A stretch of DNA of 64,000 nucleotides from positions 1 to 64,000 of the forward strand of contig JAGAMB010000039.1 of assembly GCA_017624895.1 (NCBI GenBank), written 5' to 3'. Under the pieces are notes generated by a model. That model had not been told where the DNA came from, ran no database searches, and was given only the letters and a program-made list of their open reading frames with translations. The position numbers and the translations under genes were made by a program. Below, piece by piece: positions 23,625-33,730 of this stretch. The stretch comes from Ruminococcus sp. (GTDB lineage: Bacteria; Bacillota; Clostridia; Oscillospirales; Ruminococcaceae). How positions within the stretch are numbered: the first letter of the stretch is position 1; every line of letters begins with the position of its first letter.

Positions 23625-25862
23625 ATGAAACGCTTAACAGCTCTTTGTATGGCACTTGGTATGATTTTAAGCTGTACCGCCTGTGCTGAAAAAAATACCG
23701 AAAACAGAGGAAACTCCGCACCCTTAGCAGAAACTCAGAAGCTTATGCTCAATGCCGCAGATATAAAGCTCGGTGACAACTTCAACAGCATAAAATGCCT
23801 TTCCCATGATCCATTAGGCGGAAATATTCTCACCTTCGGGGAGCTGAAAAGCGGCGGATATGCAGGATTTATCAGCAAAAACGACTTCGGGGATTATACT
23901 CAGTTCCGCTTTACACTACAGGAAAACGAAATTCTCCTTGATGCCGCACTTCTGACGGGAGGACGAAAGGCGGTTCTGACAACTCTCGACGGTGAAACAA
24001 TGGTTTACATCTACGACCGTGAGGGCAATATGCAGAAAAATCTGAACTGCGGTGAAATTCTCACCAAGAACAGATTCAGCAAAATCTACAGCTGTAACGA
24101 CGGCTGTATTATCAACGACGATAACAATATTCTGACTATTGTTTCCCTCGACGGCGAAATACTGGGAACTATCGACCTTGGTCACTACCGTGTTCACGGA
24201 GTATCACTTGATTCTGAGGGTATTCCCACGGTAGTCTACACCGACGGAAATACCACATACACCGCACAGATTGAGGGTACAGAGCTTGTGAATAAGCAGG
24301 AATGTTCAGCACTTACTGATACCGCCTACACAATGACGGCAGGTTTCGGAGAATATCGGCTTGCGGCAATGTTTAACGGTATGCTTTACGGCTTAAAGGA
24401 TAACAGCTGGATCAAGCTTTGCGATTTCATTGACAACGATTTCAACAGCATTAGTATATACTCCCTTACTATGACGGGAGAAAATGAATTTGCTGCTGCA
24501 ATGTCTGAGGCAAATGGCAGTACAATGAAACTGCTCACAGAGGCGGATATTTCCGCCCTTGAAAGCAAAACAGTCATTCGTGTGGCAAATCTTGTTTCAG
24601 GCGATCTTGTAAATGCACCTGCAAAAGCCTATAATTCAGCAAAGCCTGACAGCCCATATCGTGTAGAGATAAAAGATTACGGCAATGCAAATTCTCTTTA
24701 CGATGACAGAATTACAGAACTTCATCAGGATATATTAAGTGGAAATGCCCCCGATGTTATCACGTTTAACAATGAAATAACTCCCGGCTCATTCGGTGCA
24801 AGAGAGTCAATTTTCGTGGATTTGTACACTCTCCTTGACAAAGACACAGAGCTTAAACGTGAGAATTTCCTCGACGGATACCTTGAAGGGTTGGATTTCA
24901 ATGGCAAGCTTTTACAGATCTCCCCCTCTTTCTCATTCAAAACTATGGTTGTAAAGGATAAGTTCCTTGACGGACTTACAAGCTGGAACTATGACCAGTT
25001 TGCCGAGAAAATAAAGGCTCTTCCTGAGGGAATGAAAATCAACACATGGGCAAATCAGGAGATGAACTATAATTTATTGCTGCTTATGGATTATTCTGAA
25101 TTTGTGGACTATGAAAATGCCGTGTGCAATTTTGAAGATGCGGGATTTATTAAAGCCCTGAATATTGTTCGTGATAATCACATAGGACTTACATTAGAGG
25201 AGTTTGACAGCTGGATGAATGAAAGCGGCGGATTTGATGTATACAACGAAGGTCAGTACATCAACGACGAAAGTATGATTTACGATATGGACTTGGGCGG
25301 CTGGTTCGGTCTCCGTCAAACACTTCATGCGCGATTTAACGAGCCTGCAACACTTGTCGGCTATCCCAACGAAAACGGAAACGGCTCTTTTGTTCAGCCG
25401 TCGAATTGTATGGGAATTATGGCAAATTCTCCCTGTATTGAGGGCGCATGGGATTTTATCAAGACAGTTTACTTCTCTGAAGGATACTACACAGATACTA
25501 ACGGTGTATTCGGCGGATGGCAGTATCCTGCGGTTGAGGAATACTATGTAAAACAGTTGGAGAAGCAGAAAAACGCTACTTATGTTGACGAAAACGGCGA
25601 AACAATCAGAGGCGATAAGCTCTGGATTGGACCTGACAGTGACGATTTTATCACATATTACGAGTTCACCGATGAAGAATGTGAGAAATACGACAAGATT
25701 GTCCGTGAAGCCGTAAAGGACGTAAGGCAGGGGGACGCGGTAATTCACAATATAATCTTTGAGGAAACAATGCCCTTTTTCGAGGGTGACATTACCGCAG
25801 AAAAGGCAGCAGAAATTATTCAGAACCGCGTCAGCATATACCTCAGCGAGCGTTACAGCTGA
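23625..25862 (+). CDS. orphan lipoprotein with C-terminal solute-binding (SBP family 1-like) domain
   Basis: The 745-residue lipoprotein has the lipobox CTAC (Cys 20). The N-terminal part of about 300 residues is built of beta strands with repeated hydrophobic-Gly-Glu patterns, propeller-like in rhythm. A typical sugar-binding domain follows: the partition ILSGNAPDVITFNNE near residue 375, and later GYPNENGNGSFVQPSN and AWDFIKTVYFSEGY. No ABC permease or ATPase genes adjoin it, so the transporter is elsewhere or the protein is a sensor or scavenger. GGAGG precedes the ATG. A perfect 14-bp palindrome TTAGTATATACTAA lies upstream at 23492-23505. Confidence 0.78.
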   Translation: MKRLTALCMALGMILSCTACAEKNTENRGNSAPLAETQKLMLNAADIKLGDNFNSIKCLSHDPLGGNILTFGELKSGGYAGFISKNDFGDYTQFRFTLQENEILLDAALLTGGRKAVLTTLDGETMVYIYDREGNMQKNLNCGEILTKNRFSKIYSCNDGCIINDDNNILTIVSLDGEILGTIDLGHYRVHGVSLDSEGIPTVVYTDGNTTYTAQIEGTELVNKQECSALTDTAYTMTAGFGEYRLAAMFNGMLYGLKDNSWIKLCDFIDNDFNSISIYSLTMTGENEFAAAMSEANGSTMKLLTEADISALESKTVIRVANLVSGDLVNAPAKAYNSAKPDSPYRVEIKDYGNANSLYDDRITELHQDILSGNAPDVITFNNEITPGSFGARESIFVDLYTLLDKDTELKRENFLDGYLEGLDFNGKLLQISPSFSFKTMVVKDKFLDGLTSWNYDQFAEKIKALPEGMKINTWANQEMNYNLLLLMDYSEFVDYENAVCNFEDAGFIKALNIVRDNHIGLTLEEFDSWMNESGGFDVYNEGQYINDESMIYDMDLGGWFGLRQTLHARFNEPATLVGYPNENGNGSFVQPSNCMGIMANSPCIEGAWDFIKTVYFSEGYYTDTNGVFGGWQYPAVEEYYVKQLEKQKNATYVDENGETIRGDKLWIGPDSDDFITYYEFTDEECEKYDKIVREAVKDVRQGDAVIHNIIFEETMPFFEGDITAEKAAEIIQNRVSIYLSERYS

Positions 25863-25882
25863 TAAATCGGTGTCATAACAAA

Positions 25883-25916
25883 AAATCGCACAGAGTATTG
25901 AAACTCTGTGCGATTT
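25883..25916. terminator. bidirectional terminator
   Basis: A perfect 14-bp stem (AAATCGCACAGAGT with ACTCTGTGCGATTT) over a 6-base loop sits between the convergent genes at 25862 and 25930. Confidence 0.85.
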
Positions 25917-25929
25917 CGCTATATTCAGA

Positions 25930-28900
25930 TTATTTTGTCACATCCGTCAAATTCCATGAGGGTTCTTCGCCAATGGATGCCTTTGCATAGTATTCGAGAA
26001 TTGCAGAAGCGTCTGAGGAGTTAACAAGACCATCGTCATTAACGTCAGCTGCATCTTTTGATAAAGTTAATTCTCCGCCTGTCTGAGATGCCGCATATTC
26101 TGCAAGAACAGCAGAAGCGTCTGTGGAGTCAATCTTTCCGTCTTTGTTTACATCGCCAAGTAAAAACGTCTGAAAAGCTAAGAACATTCTCTCATACTTA
26201 CGAGCATATTCCTCAGCTGTAGAATTTTTATATCCGTAAATTATAGTATCCTCAGGGAATACATATGGGCTGTCTGCGATTTCACATTCAGGATTAAAAA
26301 TTTCAACTCTTGAAACATCTGTGTTGTAGAAAGCATAATCACCGATTTTATCAGCTTCTTTCAGAGTGACAGGTAATAAACTTGTACAGCCCTCAAATGC
26401 GTGTTCACCGATTACAGTAGCATTGGTGAAAATATGTACAAGATTTTCACATCCAGCAAACATATTATCGCCGATTTCTGTGATATCGTCTGAAAGCTCA
26501 ATTGTATTAATCTTATCAGCAAGGCTGCCCCAGAAACCACACATATTATCATTAATTGTATTAGAAAGCATACCCTCGCCGCTTATAGTAAGAACACCAT
26601 CCCCTGTAAGAGTGTATTCAATTGTTTCGCTCAGCTTACCTTCGCCAATAAACTTATCCTCAATTTCACCCCAGGATTCAAATGTTCTGTTGTACTTCTT
26701 AGCATAAGCCTCAGCTGTTGAACCTGTATAGCCATGGATTACTGTATTTTCAGGGAATACAAATTCGCTGTCTGCAATAGCACATTCGGGGTTGAATATA
26801 CTTACATATTCAAGGCTGTCACATCCGTTAAATGCATAGTTGTCAATTTTGATAACGTTTTCAAAAGCACTGAAAGACGTTAACTTTTCACAACCCTCAA
26901 ACGCATGAGAACCTATCTTTAAAGAATCATATACACTATATCCATATCCAACTTCTTCAAGATTTTTGCAGTTATAAAACGCATATTCACCAATTGAACC
27001 CGATCTGATATCAAAGAAAGCAAATTCTATCTTATCGGAATATTCACCCCAGAGATTAACTTTTTTACCATTGATCATATTTCCTTCGCCTGAAAGGTTC
27101 AATACACCATTATTTGATAAGTACCACATATAATTTTCATCAAGCTTGCCCTCCGCTGCTAAAGTGCAATCCTCATAGTTCAGATTATACTTTTCAGCGT
27201 AAGCCTTTACGTTATCGCTTTCACCAGCAATTGTAACATTCTCAGGGAATACATTTGGGCTGTCAGCTATTACACTGTTTTCATCAATATAAATATAATT
27301 AAGATTATCGCATCCGCTAAACGCAAAGTCTCCGATTTCCACATTATATATGTTTACATTTTCAAGTTTTTCGCAGCCCTCAAATGCGTGTTCACCTATA
27401 ACTCCTGTTGCACCATATATTTCCTGGAGATTTTTGCAGTTAGAGAATGCATAATCACCGATTTTTCTAAAGTTTCCAGCAAATTGAACATTAGTAATTG
27501 AATCAGCGTATTCGCCCCAGATATTTAAACTGTCACAATCAGGTATATCACCCTCGCCTTCTATATAAAGGCTGCCATCGCTGTTAAGCCTCCAGGTAAC
27601 ACTTTCGCTTAATTTACCATTTGCAACTTCCTCTGGGAAAGCGTAAAATTCTCTGTTATACTTCTTAGCATAAGCCTCAGCTGTTGAACCTTCATAGCCA
27701 CCGATAACCATATCTTTCGGGAATACATAGGGACTGTCTGCAATAACGCACTGCGGATTTTCAATGCCGATAAAATCAGCATTATAACAACCGTAGAACG
27801 CATAATCACCGATTGATTCAACATTTTTGCCAATATACATACTTCCGAGATTATTGCAGTTAAAGAAGTTATACGCGCCAATGGCAGTAATATTCTCTGA
27901 AAGCGTCAAGCTTGTAACTTTTTCGCTGTTTTCAAAAGCAATACTCCATCTTGTTAAATCTTCAAGTTTGCCTTCGCCTTCAACGATAAACTCGCCCATT
28001 GAAGTAAGCTTGTATTGGAATTTTTCAAACAGTGTGCCTTGTTCTATCACTTCCTGTTCGCCTGAGTCGGGTTCGATGATATCTATAAACTCTCTGTTAT
28101 ACTTCTCAGCATAAGCCTGTGCTGTTGAGCCTGCAGCACCGCCTATTGTCATACGTGCGGGAATTATTGTTTCGCTGTCAGGTATAATGCAATCAGGGTT
28201 TTCGATGATTATAATGTCAAGACGCTTGCTGTTTAATGATGCAAATGTATTTTCGCCTATATTTTCAACACCTGGTTCAAGACGTACAGCCTCAATATAA
28301 TTATAATAATCAGCCCATGGTGCTTCACCAGGATTTTCATAGCTGTCCATAGCACCGTAACCGCTAACAATAAGGCACTTTTCGTCCTCATAAATTTTCC
28401 ATGTGAGATTTTCGCCGCAGGTACCCTCAGCTACTACTTCCTGCTCACCAAATCCGGGTCCGCTGATATCTATAAACTCTCTGTTATACTTCTCAGCATA
28501 AGCCTGTGCTGTCGAGCCTGCAACACCATAAATAACCATATTCTCAGGGAATACATATGGACTGTCAGCAATGACACATTCAGGATTTCCTATAATAAGC
28601 ATACCCAGATTATCGCAGCCATAGAACGCATAATCACCGATTTCATTAAGAACAAATCCCTTCGGCACCTTAACACCTGAAATATTAGAGCAGCCCTCAA
28701 ATGCGTGTGCACCAATTACCGGAGCAATTTCAAATTCTTTAAGATTCTTACAGTTGTAAAAAGCGTATTCACCATAGTTTTCAAGTTCTCCGGAATATTC
28801 AACTGTATCGAAAAGTTCAGTATATTCCTCCCAGTTGCTGTAGCCTTCGTAGCTGTCCATTACACCATTACCATTAATGACAAGACGCTTATCGTCATAA

Positions 28901-29595
28901 ATACTCCATGTAAGAGTTGCACCGCAAGTACCGGAAGCTGCTACTTCCTGTTCGCCTGAGTCGGGTGTTATTACACCAAGACTTGCAAATTCTCTGTTAT
29001 AATTGTTAGAATAAATTTCTGCTGTTGAGCCTGCAAAGCCCTCTATTACTGTATTTTCGTGAAATACAAACTGGCTGTCAGCAATAACACAGTCAGAATT
29101 TGTGATGGTTATCTTATCTAACATTTCACAGCCGTTAAATGCAAAATCGCCGATTTTTCCGATGTGTCCACCGATTTCCATATCCATCAGCTTGCTGCAT
29201 CCGTCAAAAGCGTTAAGGCCTATTCTGTCAAGTCCGCCTTTGTATTCAAGTGAAACAAATATAAGGTTTTCACATCCATAGAACGCATAATCACCGATTT
29301 CAGTTATTCCATGTTCAAGAACAACAGATGTTATATCATCAGTATATTCACCCCAAGGGTTAGCACCATCGCTGCCCATAATTGCACCGCTGCCGGAAAT
29401 ACTGAGCTGACCGCTATCATAGAGCGTCCACGCGATATTTTCACCGAGAGTACCCTCAGCTACACTTTTACTTGCCTCAGCCCCAGCCGCATATGAAGAA
29501 ATGCTGTTATAAGGAACAGTTGCCTCATTGAAAGGAACGACTGCTGCTGCCATCATAGCAGAGAGAGCAATAGATGTGAGTTTTTTGATTTTCAT
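25930..29595 (-). CDS. seven-module LRR_5 (BspA-like) surface protein with type I dockerin
   Basis: The 1221-residue secreted protein has a signal peptide (about 1-37), seven tandem modules of roughly 150-165 residues and a dockerin (about 1148-1212). Each module opens with G.L.E...W.L...G.L.ISGEG and W.EY. It continues with IGDYAF.GC.NL leucine-rich units and ends with IADSPYVFPE...GSTA.AYA.KYNREF. The dockerin has two Ca-binding loops, DVNKDGKIDSTDA and DVNDDGLVNSSDA, and should dock to a cohesin of a cellulosome scaffold. No catalytic motif is seen. BspA-like repeats are known in adhesins, so binding or structural roles are likely. Confidence 0.9.
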   Translation of the reverse strand: MKIKKLTSIALSAMMAAAVVPFNEATVPYNSISSYAAGAEASKSVAEGTLGENIAWTLYDSGQLSISGSGAIMGSDGANPWGEYTDDITSVVLEHGITEIGDYAFYGCENLIFVSLEYKGGLDRIGLNAFDGCSKLMDMEIGGHIGKIGDFAFNGCEMLDKITITNSDCVIADSQFVFHENTVIEGFAGSTAEIYSNNYNREFASLGVITPDSGEQEVAASGTCGATLTWSIYDDKRLVINGNGVMDSYEGYSNWEEYTELFDTVEYSGELENYGEYAFYNCKNLKEFEIAPVIGAHAFEGCSNISGVKVPKGFVLNEIGDYAFYGCDNLGMLIIGNPECVIADSPYVFPENMVIYGVAGSTAQAYAEKYNREFIDISGPGFGEQEVVAEGTCGENLTWKIYEDEKCLIVSGYGAMDSYENPGEAPWADYYNYIEAVRLEPGVENIGENTFASLNSKRLDIIIIENPDCIIPDSETIIPARMTIGGAAGSTAQAYAEKYNREFIDIIEPDSGEQEVIEQGTLFEKFQYKLTSMGEFIVEGEGKLEDLTRWSIAFENSEKVTSLTLSENITAIGAYNFFNCNNLGSMYIGKNVESIGDYAFYGCYNADFIGIENPQCVIADSPYVFPKDMVIGGYEGSTAEAYAKKYNREFYAFPEEVANGKLSESVTWRLNSDGSLYIEGEGDIPDCDSLNIWGEYADSITNVQFAGNFRKIGDYAFSNCKNLQEIYGATGVIGEHAFEGCEKLENVNIYNVEIGDFAFSGCDNLNYIYIDENSVIADSPNVFPENVTIAGESDNVKAYAEKYNLNYEDCTLAAEGKLDENYMWYLSNNGVLNLSGEGNMINGKKVNLWGEYSDKIEFAFFDIRSGSIGEYAFYNCKNLEEVGYGYSVYDSLKIGSHAFEGCEKLTSFSAFENVIKIDNYAFNGCDSLEYVSIFNPECAIADSEFVFPENTVIHGYTGSTAEAYAKKYNRTFESWGEIEDKFIGEGKLSETIEYTLTGDGVLTISGEGMLSNTINDNMCGFWGSLADKINTIELSDDITEIGDNMFAGCENLVHIFTNATVIGEHAFEGCTSLLPVTLKEADKIGDYAFYNTDVSRVEIFNPECEIADSPYVFPEDTIIYGYKNSTAEEYARKYERMFLAFQTFLLGDVNKDGKIDSTDASAVLAEYAASQTGGELTLSKDAADVNDDGLVNSSDASAILEYYAKASIGEEPSWNLTDVTK

Positions 29596-29639
29596 AATAA
29601 AATCCCCTTTTAAAAAAATTGATTATATACCGTTACTTG

Positions 29640-29668
29640 AAGCCGCTGCTTTTCCCCTCAGCTGGCTT
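29640..29668 (-). promoter_or_regulatory. leader stem-loop of the LRR-dockerin mRNA
   Basis: On the minus strand AAGCC-A-GCTG pairs with CAGC-GGCTT with one bulged A. The purine loop AGGGGAAAAG resembles the ribosome site near the ATG (AAAAGGGGA). It lies about 45 nt before the ATG and 50 nt after the expected transcription start. It matches no riboswitch I recognise. Confidence 0.45.
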
Positions 29669-29720
29669 AATTAAGTGATATATTTCGTTTCGTTTGAAAA
29701 AAATTTACGAAACTATATAT

Positions 29721-29749
29721 ATGATAACACATTTGTATATATTTGTCAA
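29721..29749 (-). promoter_or_regulatory. promoter of the LRR-dockerin gene
   Basis: On the minus strand TTGACA (29744-29749) and TATCAT (29721-29726) are 17 bp apart, giving a leader of about 120 nt. Confidence 0.75.
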
Positions 29750-29821
29750 GCAACCCCATATAATTTTTAAATAGCATTCAAATCAGCACTTTATCTTTCC
29801 TGTGAAATTGTAAGGAATTAC

Positions 29822-29854
29822 AAAAAATCCCTCCTCAGATAAACCGAGGAGGGA
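29822..29854 (-). terminator. terminator of the pyruvate:ferredoxin oxidoreductase gene
   Basis: On the minus strand TCCCTCCTC pairs with GAGGAGGGA over a 9-base loop and TTTTTT follows. Confidence 0.85.
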
Positions 29855-29889
29855 TATATCGTTACAGCATATTATAAGTTATATCTTAA

Positions 29890-32800
29890 TTAGTCCTGTC
29901 CGTAGAGAGTTGTAAGACGTGTAAGATAATCGTATCTGTCCTTAGCGTTAGCAACAGCAGCGTCAAAGAGCTTCTCAGCACGCTCAGGGTTAGCACGAAC
30001 GAGAGAGTTATAACGAACCTCACCCATGAGGAAGTTCTTGAACTCGTCTGTGTTAGGAGCCTTGGAATCAAGGATGAATGGGTTCTTGCCCTCTTCCTTG
30101 AGTGCAGGATTGTATCTGTAAAGGTGCCAGTAGCCAGCCTCAACAGCCTTCTTCTCCTCAGCCTGAGCTGTAGCCATACCTGTCTTGATACCGTGGTTGA
30201 TACAAGGAGCATAGCAGATGATGATTGAAGGACCGTCATAAGCCTCAGCCTCAGCGAATGCCTTGATACACTGGTTCATATTTGCACCCATAGCAACGTG
30301 TGCAACGTATACGTAACCGTAGCTCATTGCGATACCAGCAAGATCCTTCTTCTTAACAACCTTACCAGCAGCAGCGAACTGTGCAATAGCACCTGTAGGT
30401 GTAGACTTGGAAGCCTGTCCACCTGTATTTGAGTAAACCTCAGTATCGAATACGAGGATATTTACATTCTTACCGGAAGCGATAACGTGGTCAAGACCGC
30501 CGAAACCGATATCGTAAGCCCAACCGTCACCACCGAGAATCCACTGTGACTTCTTGGAGAGATAGAGCTTCTCAGCAAGGATAGCCTTTGCGTCATCACA
30601 GCCGCAAGCTTCGAGAGCAGCAACGAGCTTATCTGTTGCTACGCTGTTAGCAGCACCGTCATTGTATGTTTCGAAGTACTCAGCGATAGCAGCCTTAACG
30701 TCTGCACACTCAGTCTTAGCTTCGAGAGCCTTAACCTTCTCAGTAACTCTTGCTCTGAGTGTCTCCTGAGCGAGATACATACCGTAACCAAACTCAGCGT
30801 TATCCTCAAAGAGTGAGTTAGACCAAGCTGGACCTCTGCCCTGCTTGTTAACTGTGTAAGGAGTTGAAGGAGCAGAACCACCCCAGATTGAAGAACAACC
30901 TGTTGCGTTAGCGATCATCATTCTGTCGCCGAAGAGCTGTGTAGCGAGCTTAGCGTAAGGTGTTTCACCACAACCAGCACAAGCACCTGAGAATTCGAGG
31001 AGTGGCTGTCTGAACTGTGAACCCTTAACTGTGTCAGCCTTGAACTTAGCAGCAACCTCTGCCTTTTCGTCGATAGTTGTACCGTAAGCGAATACATCCT
31101 GCTGATCCATCTGAGAAGCGATAGGCTTCATAACGAGAGCCTTCTCCTTAGCAGGACAAACGTTAGCACAAACGCCGCATCCTGTACAGTCAAGTGTAGA
31201 AACAGTCATCATGTACTTAAGACCGCCCATAGCAGGCTTGAAGTCAACGATCTTAGCAGCCTCAGGAGCATTAGTAGCCTCTGCCTCTGTAAGAGCAACA
31301 GGTCTGATTACAGCGTGAGGACAAACATAAGCACACTGGTTACACTGGATACAATTCTCAGGAATCCACTCAGGAACGTCAACAGCGATACCGCGCTTCT
31401 CGAAAGCAGCAGAACCCTGTGGGAATGTACCGTCAGCCATATCTACGAATGTAGAAACAGGGAGAGTATCACCCTTCTGAGCGTTGCAGGGGATCTGAAT
31501 GTTGTTTACGTAATCCTGGAGGTTCTTGTCCTCGCAAGTTACAGCAGCCATACCCATCTGAGTATCAGCAGCATCTGCCCAAGCAGCAGGAACGTCAATC
31601 TTAACGATGTTCTGGTGACCAGCGTCGATAGCATTCCAGTTCTTCTCAACGATGTCCTGTCCCTTCTTGCCGTAAGAAGCTTCAGCAGCAGCCTTCATAT
31701 AACCAACAGCTTCCTCGAAAGGAATGATGTTAGCAAGCTTGAAGAAAGCAGACTGGAGGATAGTGTTGATACGTGTACCCATACCAGTTTCCTTACCAAG
31801 CTTTACACCGTCGATTGTGTAGAAGTTGATGTTGTTCTGAGCGATATATCTCTTAACCTGACCTGGGAGGTTCTTATCAAGCTCCTCAGGAGTCCAGATA
31901 GTGTTAAGGAGGAATGTACCACCGGGCTTGATATCAGAAACCATATCATACTTGTCGATATAGCTCTGGTTGTGACAAGCTACGAAATCAGCCTTATTGA
32001 TAAGGTATGTAGACTTGATAGGTGTTTTACCGAAACGGAGGTGGGAAATAGTTACACCGCCTGACTTCTTTGAGTCATATGCAAAGTAAGCCTGAGCGTA
32101 GAGGTCTGTGTGGTCGCCGATGATCTTGATGGAGTTCTTGTTAGCACCAACAGTACCGTCTGAACCGAGTCCCCAGAACTTACAAGCTGTTGTGCCTGCA
32201 GGAGCAGAGTCAGGGTTAGCTTCGAGAGGAAGTGAAAGGTTAGTAACATCATCCTCGATACCGATTGTGAATCTTGCCTTTGTTTCGTTCTTGAATACAG
32301 CAACGATCTGTGCAGGAACTGTATCCTTAGAACCAAGACCGTAACGGCCTGTGAAGATAGGAGTATCATTGAACTTTGTACCCTTGAGAGCAGCTACTAC
32401 GTCGAGGTAGAGAGGCTCACCGAGAGAACCAGGCTCCTTAGTTCTGTCGAGAACAGAAATTCTCTTTACAGAATCAGGAATAACGTCAACGAGCTTTTCA
32501 GCAACGAAAGGTCTGTAAAGACGAACCTTAACAAGACCGTACTTACCGCCAGCAGCGTTGAGGTAGTCGATTGTCTCCTCGATTGTCTCGTTAACTGAAC
32601 CCATAGCGATGATGATATGCTCAGCATCAGCAGCACCGTAGTAGTTAAAGAGCTTGTAATCTGTACCGATAAGGTCATTTACCTTATTCATGTAATCCTC
32701 AACGATAGCAGGGAGAGCATCATAGTACTTGTTGCAAGCCTCACGAGCCTGGAAGAAGATATCAGGGTTCTGAGCTGTACCGCGGAGAACAGGAGCCTCT

Positions 32801-33435
32801 GGGTGGAGAGCCTGATCACGGAATCTCTGTGCAGCATCCTTGTCGAGGAGTGAGTAGAGTGTCTCGTCGTCCCATGTCTCGATCTTCTGGATTTCGTGAG
32901 ATGTACGGAAACCATCGAAGAAGTGGAGGAAAGGAACTCTGCCCTTTATTGTAGAAAGGTGAGCTACAGCACCGAGGTCCATAACTTCCTGTGCAGAACC
33001 GGAGCAAAGCATTGCATAACCTGTCTGACGGCAAGCGTAAACGTCGGAGTGATCACCGAAGATGTTAAGAGCGTGTGAAGATACGCAACGAGCAGAAACG
33101 TGAATTACGTTAGGAAGAAGCTCACCTGCGATCTTGTACATATTTGGGATCATCAGGAGAAGTCCCTGTGATGCTGTGTATGTAGTTGTAAGTGCGCCAG
33201 CGGAAAGTGAACCGTGAACTGTACCTGCAGCACCAGCCTCAGACTGCATTTCTGCAACTGTTACAGGCTGTCCGAAAAGGTTCTTCTTGTCCTTTGCAGA
33301 CCAGCTGTCGGTAACCTCAGCCATAACAGATGAGGGAGTGATAGGATAAATAGCAGCAACGTCGGTAAAGGGATATGACACCCAAGCAGCGGCGTTATTA
33401 CCATCCATGGTTTTCATTTTTCTTTTGATTGCCAT
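29890..33435 (-). CDS. nifJ: pyruvate:ferredoxin (flavodoxin) oxidoreductase
   Basis: The 1181-residue single-chain enzyme converts pyruvate and CoA to acetyl-CoA, CO2 and reduced ferredoxin, the main pyruvate exit in anaerobes. The pyruvate-binding domain begins with VSYPFTDVAAIYPITPSS. Two ferredoxin-type clusters follow, CIQCNQCAYVCP and CTGCGVCANVCP. Then come CAGCGETPYAKL and the TPP-binding GGDGWAYDIGFGG and NTGGQASKSTPTG segments. Codon use is extremely biased (highly expressed). It is a single-gene unit with a strong promoter and terminator. Confidence 0.97.
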   Translation of the reverse strand: MAIKRKMKTMDGNNAAAWVSYPFTDVAAIYPITPSSVMAEVTDSWSAKDKKNLFGQPVTVAEMQSEAGAAGTVHGSLSAGALTTTYTASQGLLLMIPNMYKIAGELLPNVIHVSARCVSSHALNIFGDHSDVYACRQTGYAMLCSGSAQEVMDLGAVAHLSTIKGRVPFLHFFDGFRTSHEIQKIETWDDETLYSLLDKDAAQRFRDQALHPEAPVLRGTAQNPDIFFQAREACNKYYDALPAIVEDYMNKVNDLIGTDYKLFNYYGAADAEHIIIAMGSVNETIEETIDYLNAAGGKYGLVKVRLYRPFVAEKLVDVIPDSVKRISVLDRTKEPGSLGEPLYLDVVAALKGTKFNDTPIFTGRYGLGSKDTVPAQIVAVFKNETKARFTIGIEDDVTNLSLPLEANPDSAPAGTTACKFWGLGSDGTVGANKNSIKIIGDHTDLYAQAYFAYDSKKSGGVTISHLRFGKTPIKSTYLINKADFVACHNQSYIDKYDMVSDIKPGGTFLLNTIWTPEELDKNLPGQVKRYIAQNNINFYTIDGVKLGKETGMGTRINTILQSAFFKLANIIPFEEAVGYMKAAAEASYGKKGQDIVEKNWNAIDAGHQNIVKIDVPAAWADAADTQMGMAAVTCEDKNLQDYVNNIQIPCNAQKGDTLPVSTFVDMADGTFPQGSAAFEKRGIAVDVPEWIPENCIQCNQCAYVCPHAVIRPVALTEAEATNAPEAAKIVDFKPAMGGLKYMMTVSTLDCTGCGVCANVCPAKEKALVMKPIASQMDQQDVFAYGTTIDEKAEVAAKFKADTVKGSQFRQPLLEFSGACAGCGETPYAKLATQLFGDRMMIANATGCSSIWGGSAPSTPYTVNKQGRGPAWSNSLFEDNAEFGYGMYLAQETLRARVTEKVKALEAKTECADVKAAIAEYFETYNDGAANSVATDKLVAALEACGCDDAKAILAEKLYLSKKSQWILGGDGWAYDIGFGGLDHVIASGKNVNILVFDTEVYSNTGGQASKSTPTGAIAQFAAAGKVVKKKDLAGIAMSYGYVYVAHVAMGANMNQCIKAFAEAEAYDGPSIIICYAPCINHGIKTGMATAQAEEKKAVEAGYWHLYRYNPALKEEGKNPFILDSKAPNTDEFKNFLMGEVRYNSLVRANPERAEKLFDAAVANAKDRYDYLTRLTTLYGQD

Positions 33436-33532
33436 TGGTAATGACCTCCATTAAAAAATTTTTTCAGTTTTTGCCTGTTAAAAATGTAACAAGATATAAT
33501 CACACTTTTATCGGCTTACAACTTCATATTTT

Positions 33533-33561
33533 ATTATAACACAAAGTAACCGCTTTGTAAA
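33533..33561 (-). promoter_or_regulatory. promoter of nifJ
   Basis: On the minus strand TTTACA (33556-33561) and TATAAT (33533-33538) are 17 bp apart. The leader is about 95 nt and ends with TGGAGGT. Confidence 0.78.
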
Positions 33562-33697
33562 CATTTTTTTAGCACATTGGCGGTTTTTGTGTTAGCATCA
33601 TAAAACAAAATTATTGAAATATTTGGCTAATTTGCTTAATTGTAACAAGTGTTTATTGTATAAAGTTACAAATCGCAGACTTTTTTCACAAATTCCC

Positions 33698-33726
33698 TTG
33701 ACTGTCTTCGGGAAATACGTTATAAT
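33698..33726 (+). promoter_or_regulatory. promoter of the candidate small RNA
   Basis: TTGACT (33698-33703) and a perfect TATAAT (33721-33726) with a 17-bp spacer, divergent from nifJ. Confidence 0.75.
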
Positions 33727-33730
33727 ATCA

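Noticed and set aside
31315..32064. 249-residue plus-strand ORF inside nifJ
   Set aside because: A shadow caused by extreme codon bias of nifJ on the opposite strand; no start signals. The same holds for long antisense ORFs in fusA, tuf and ppdK.
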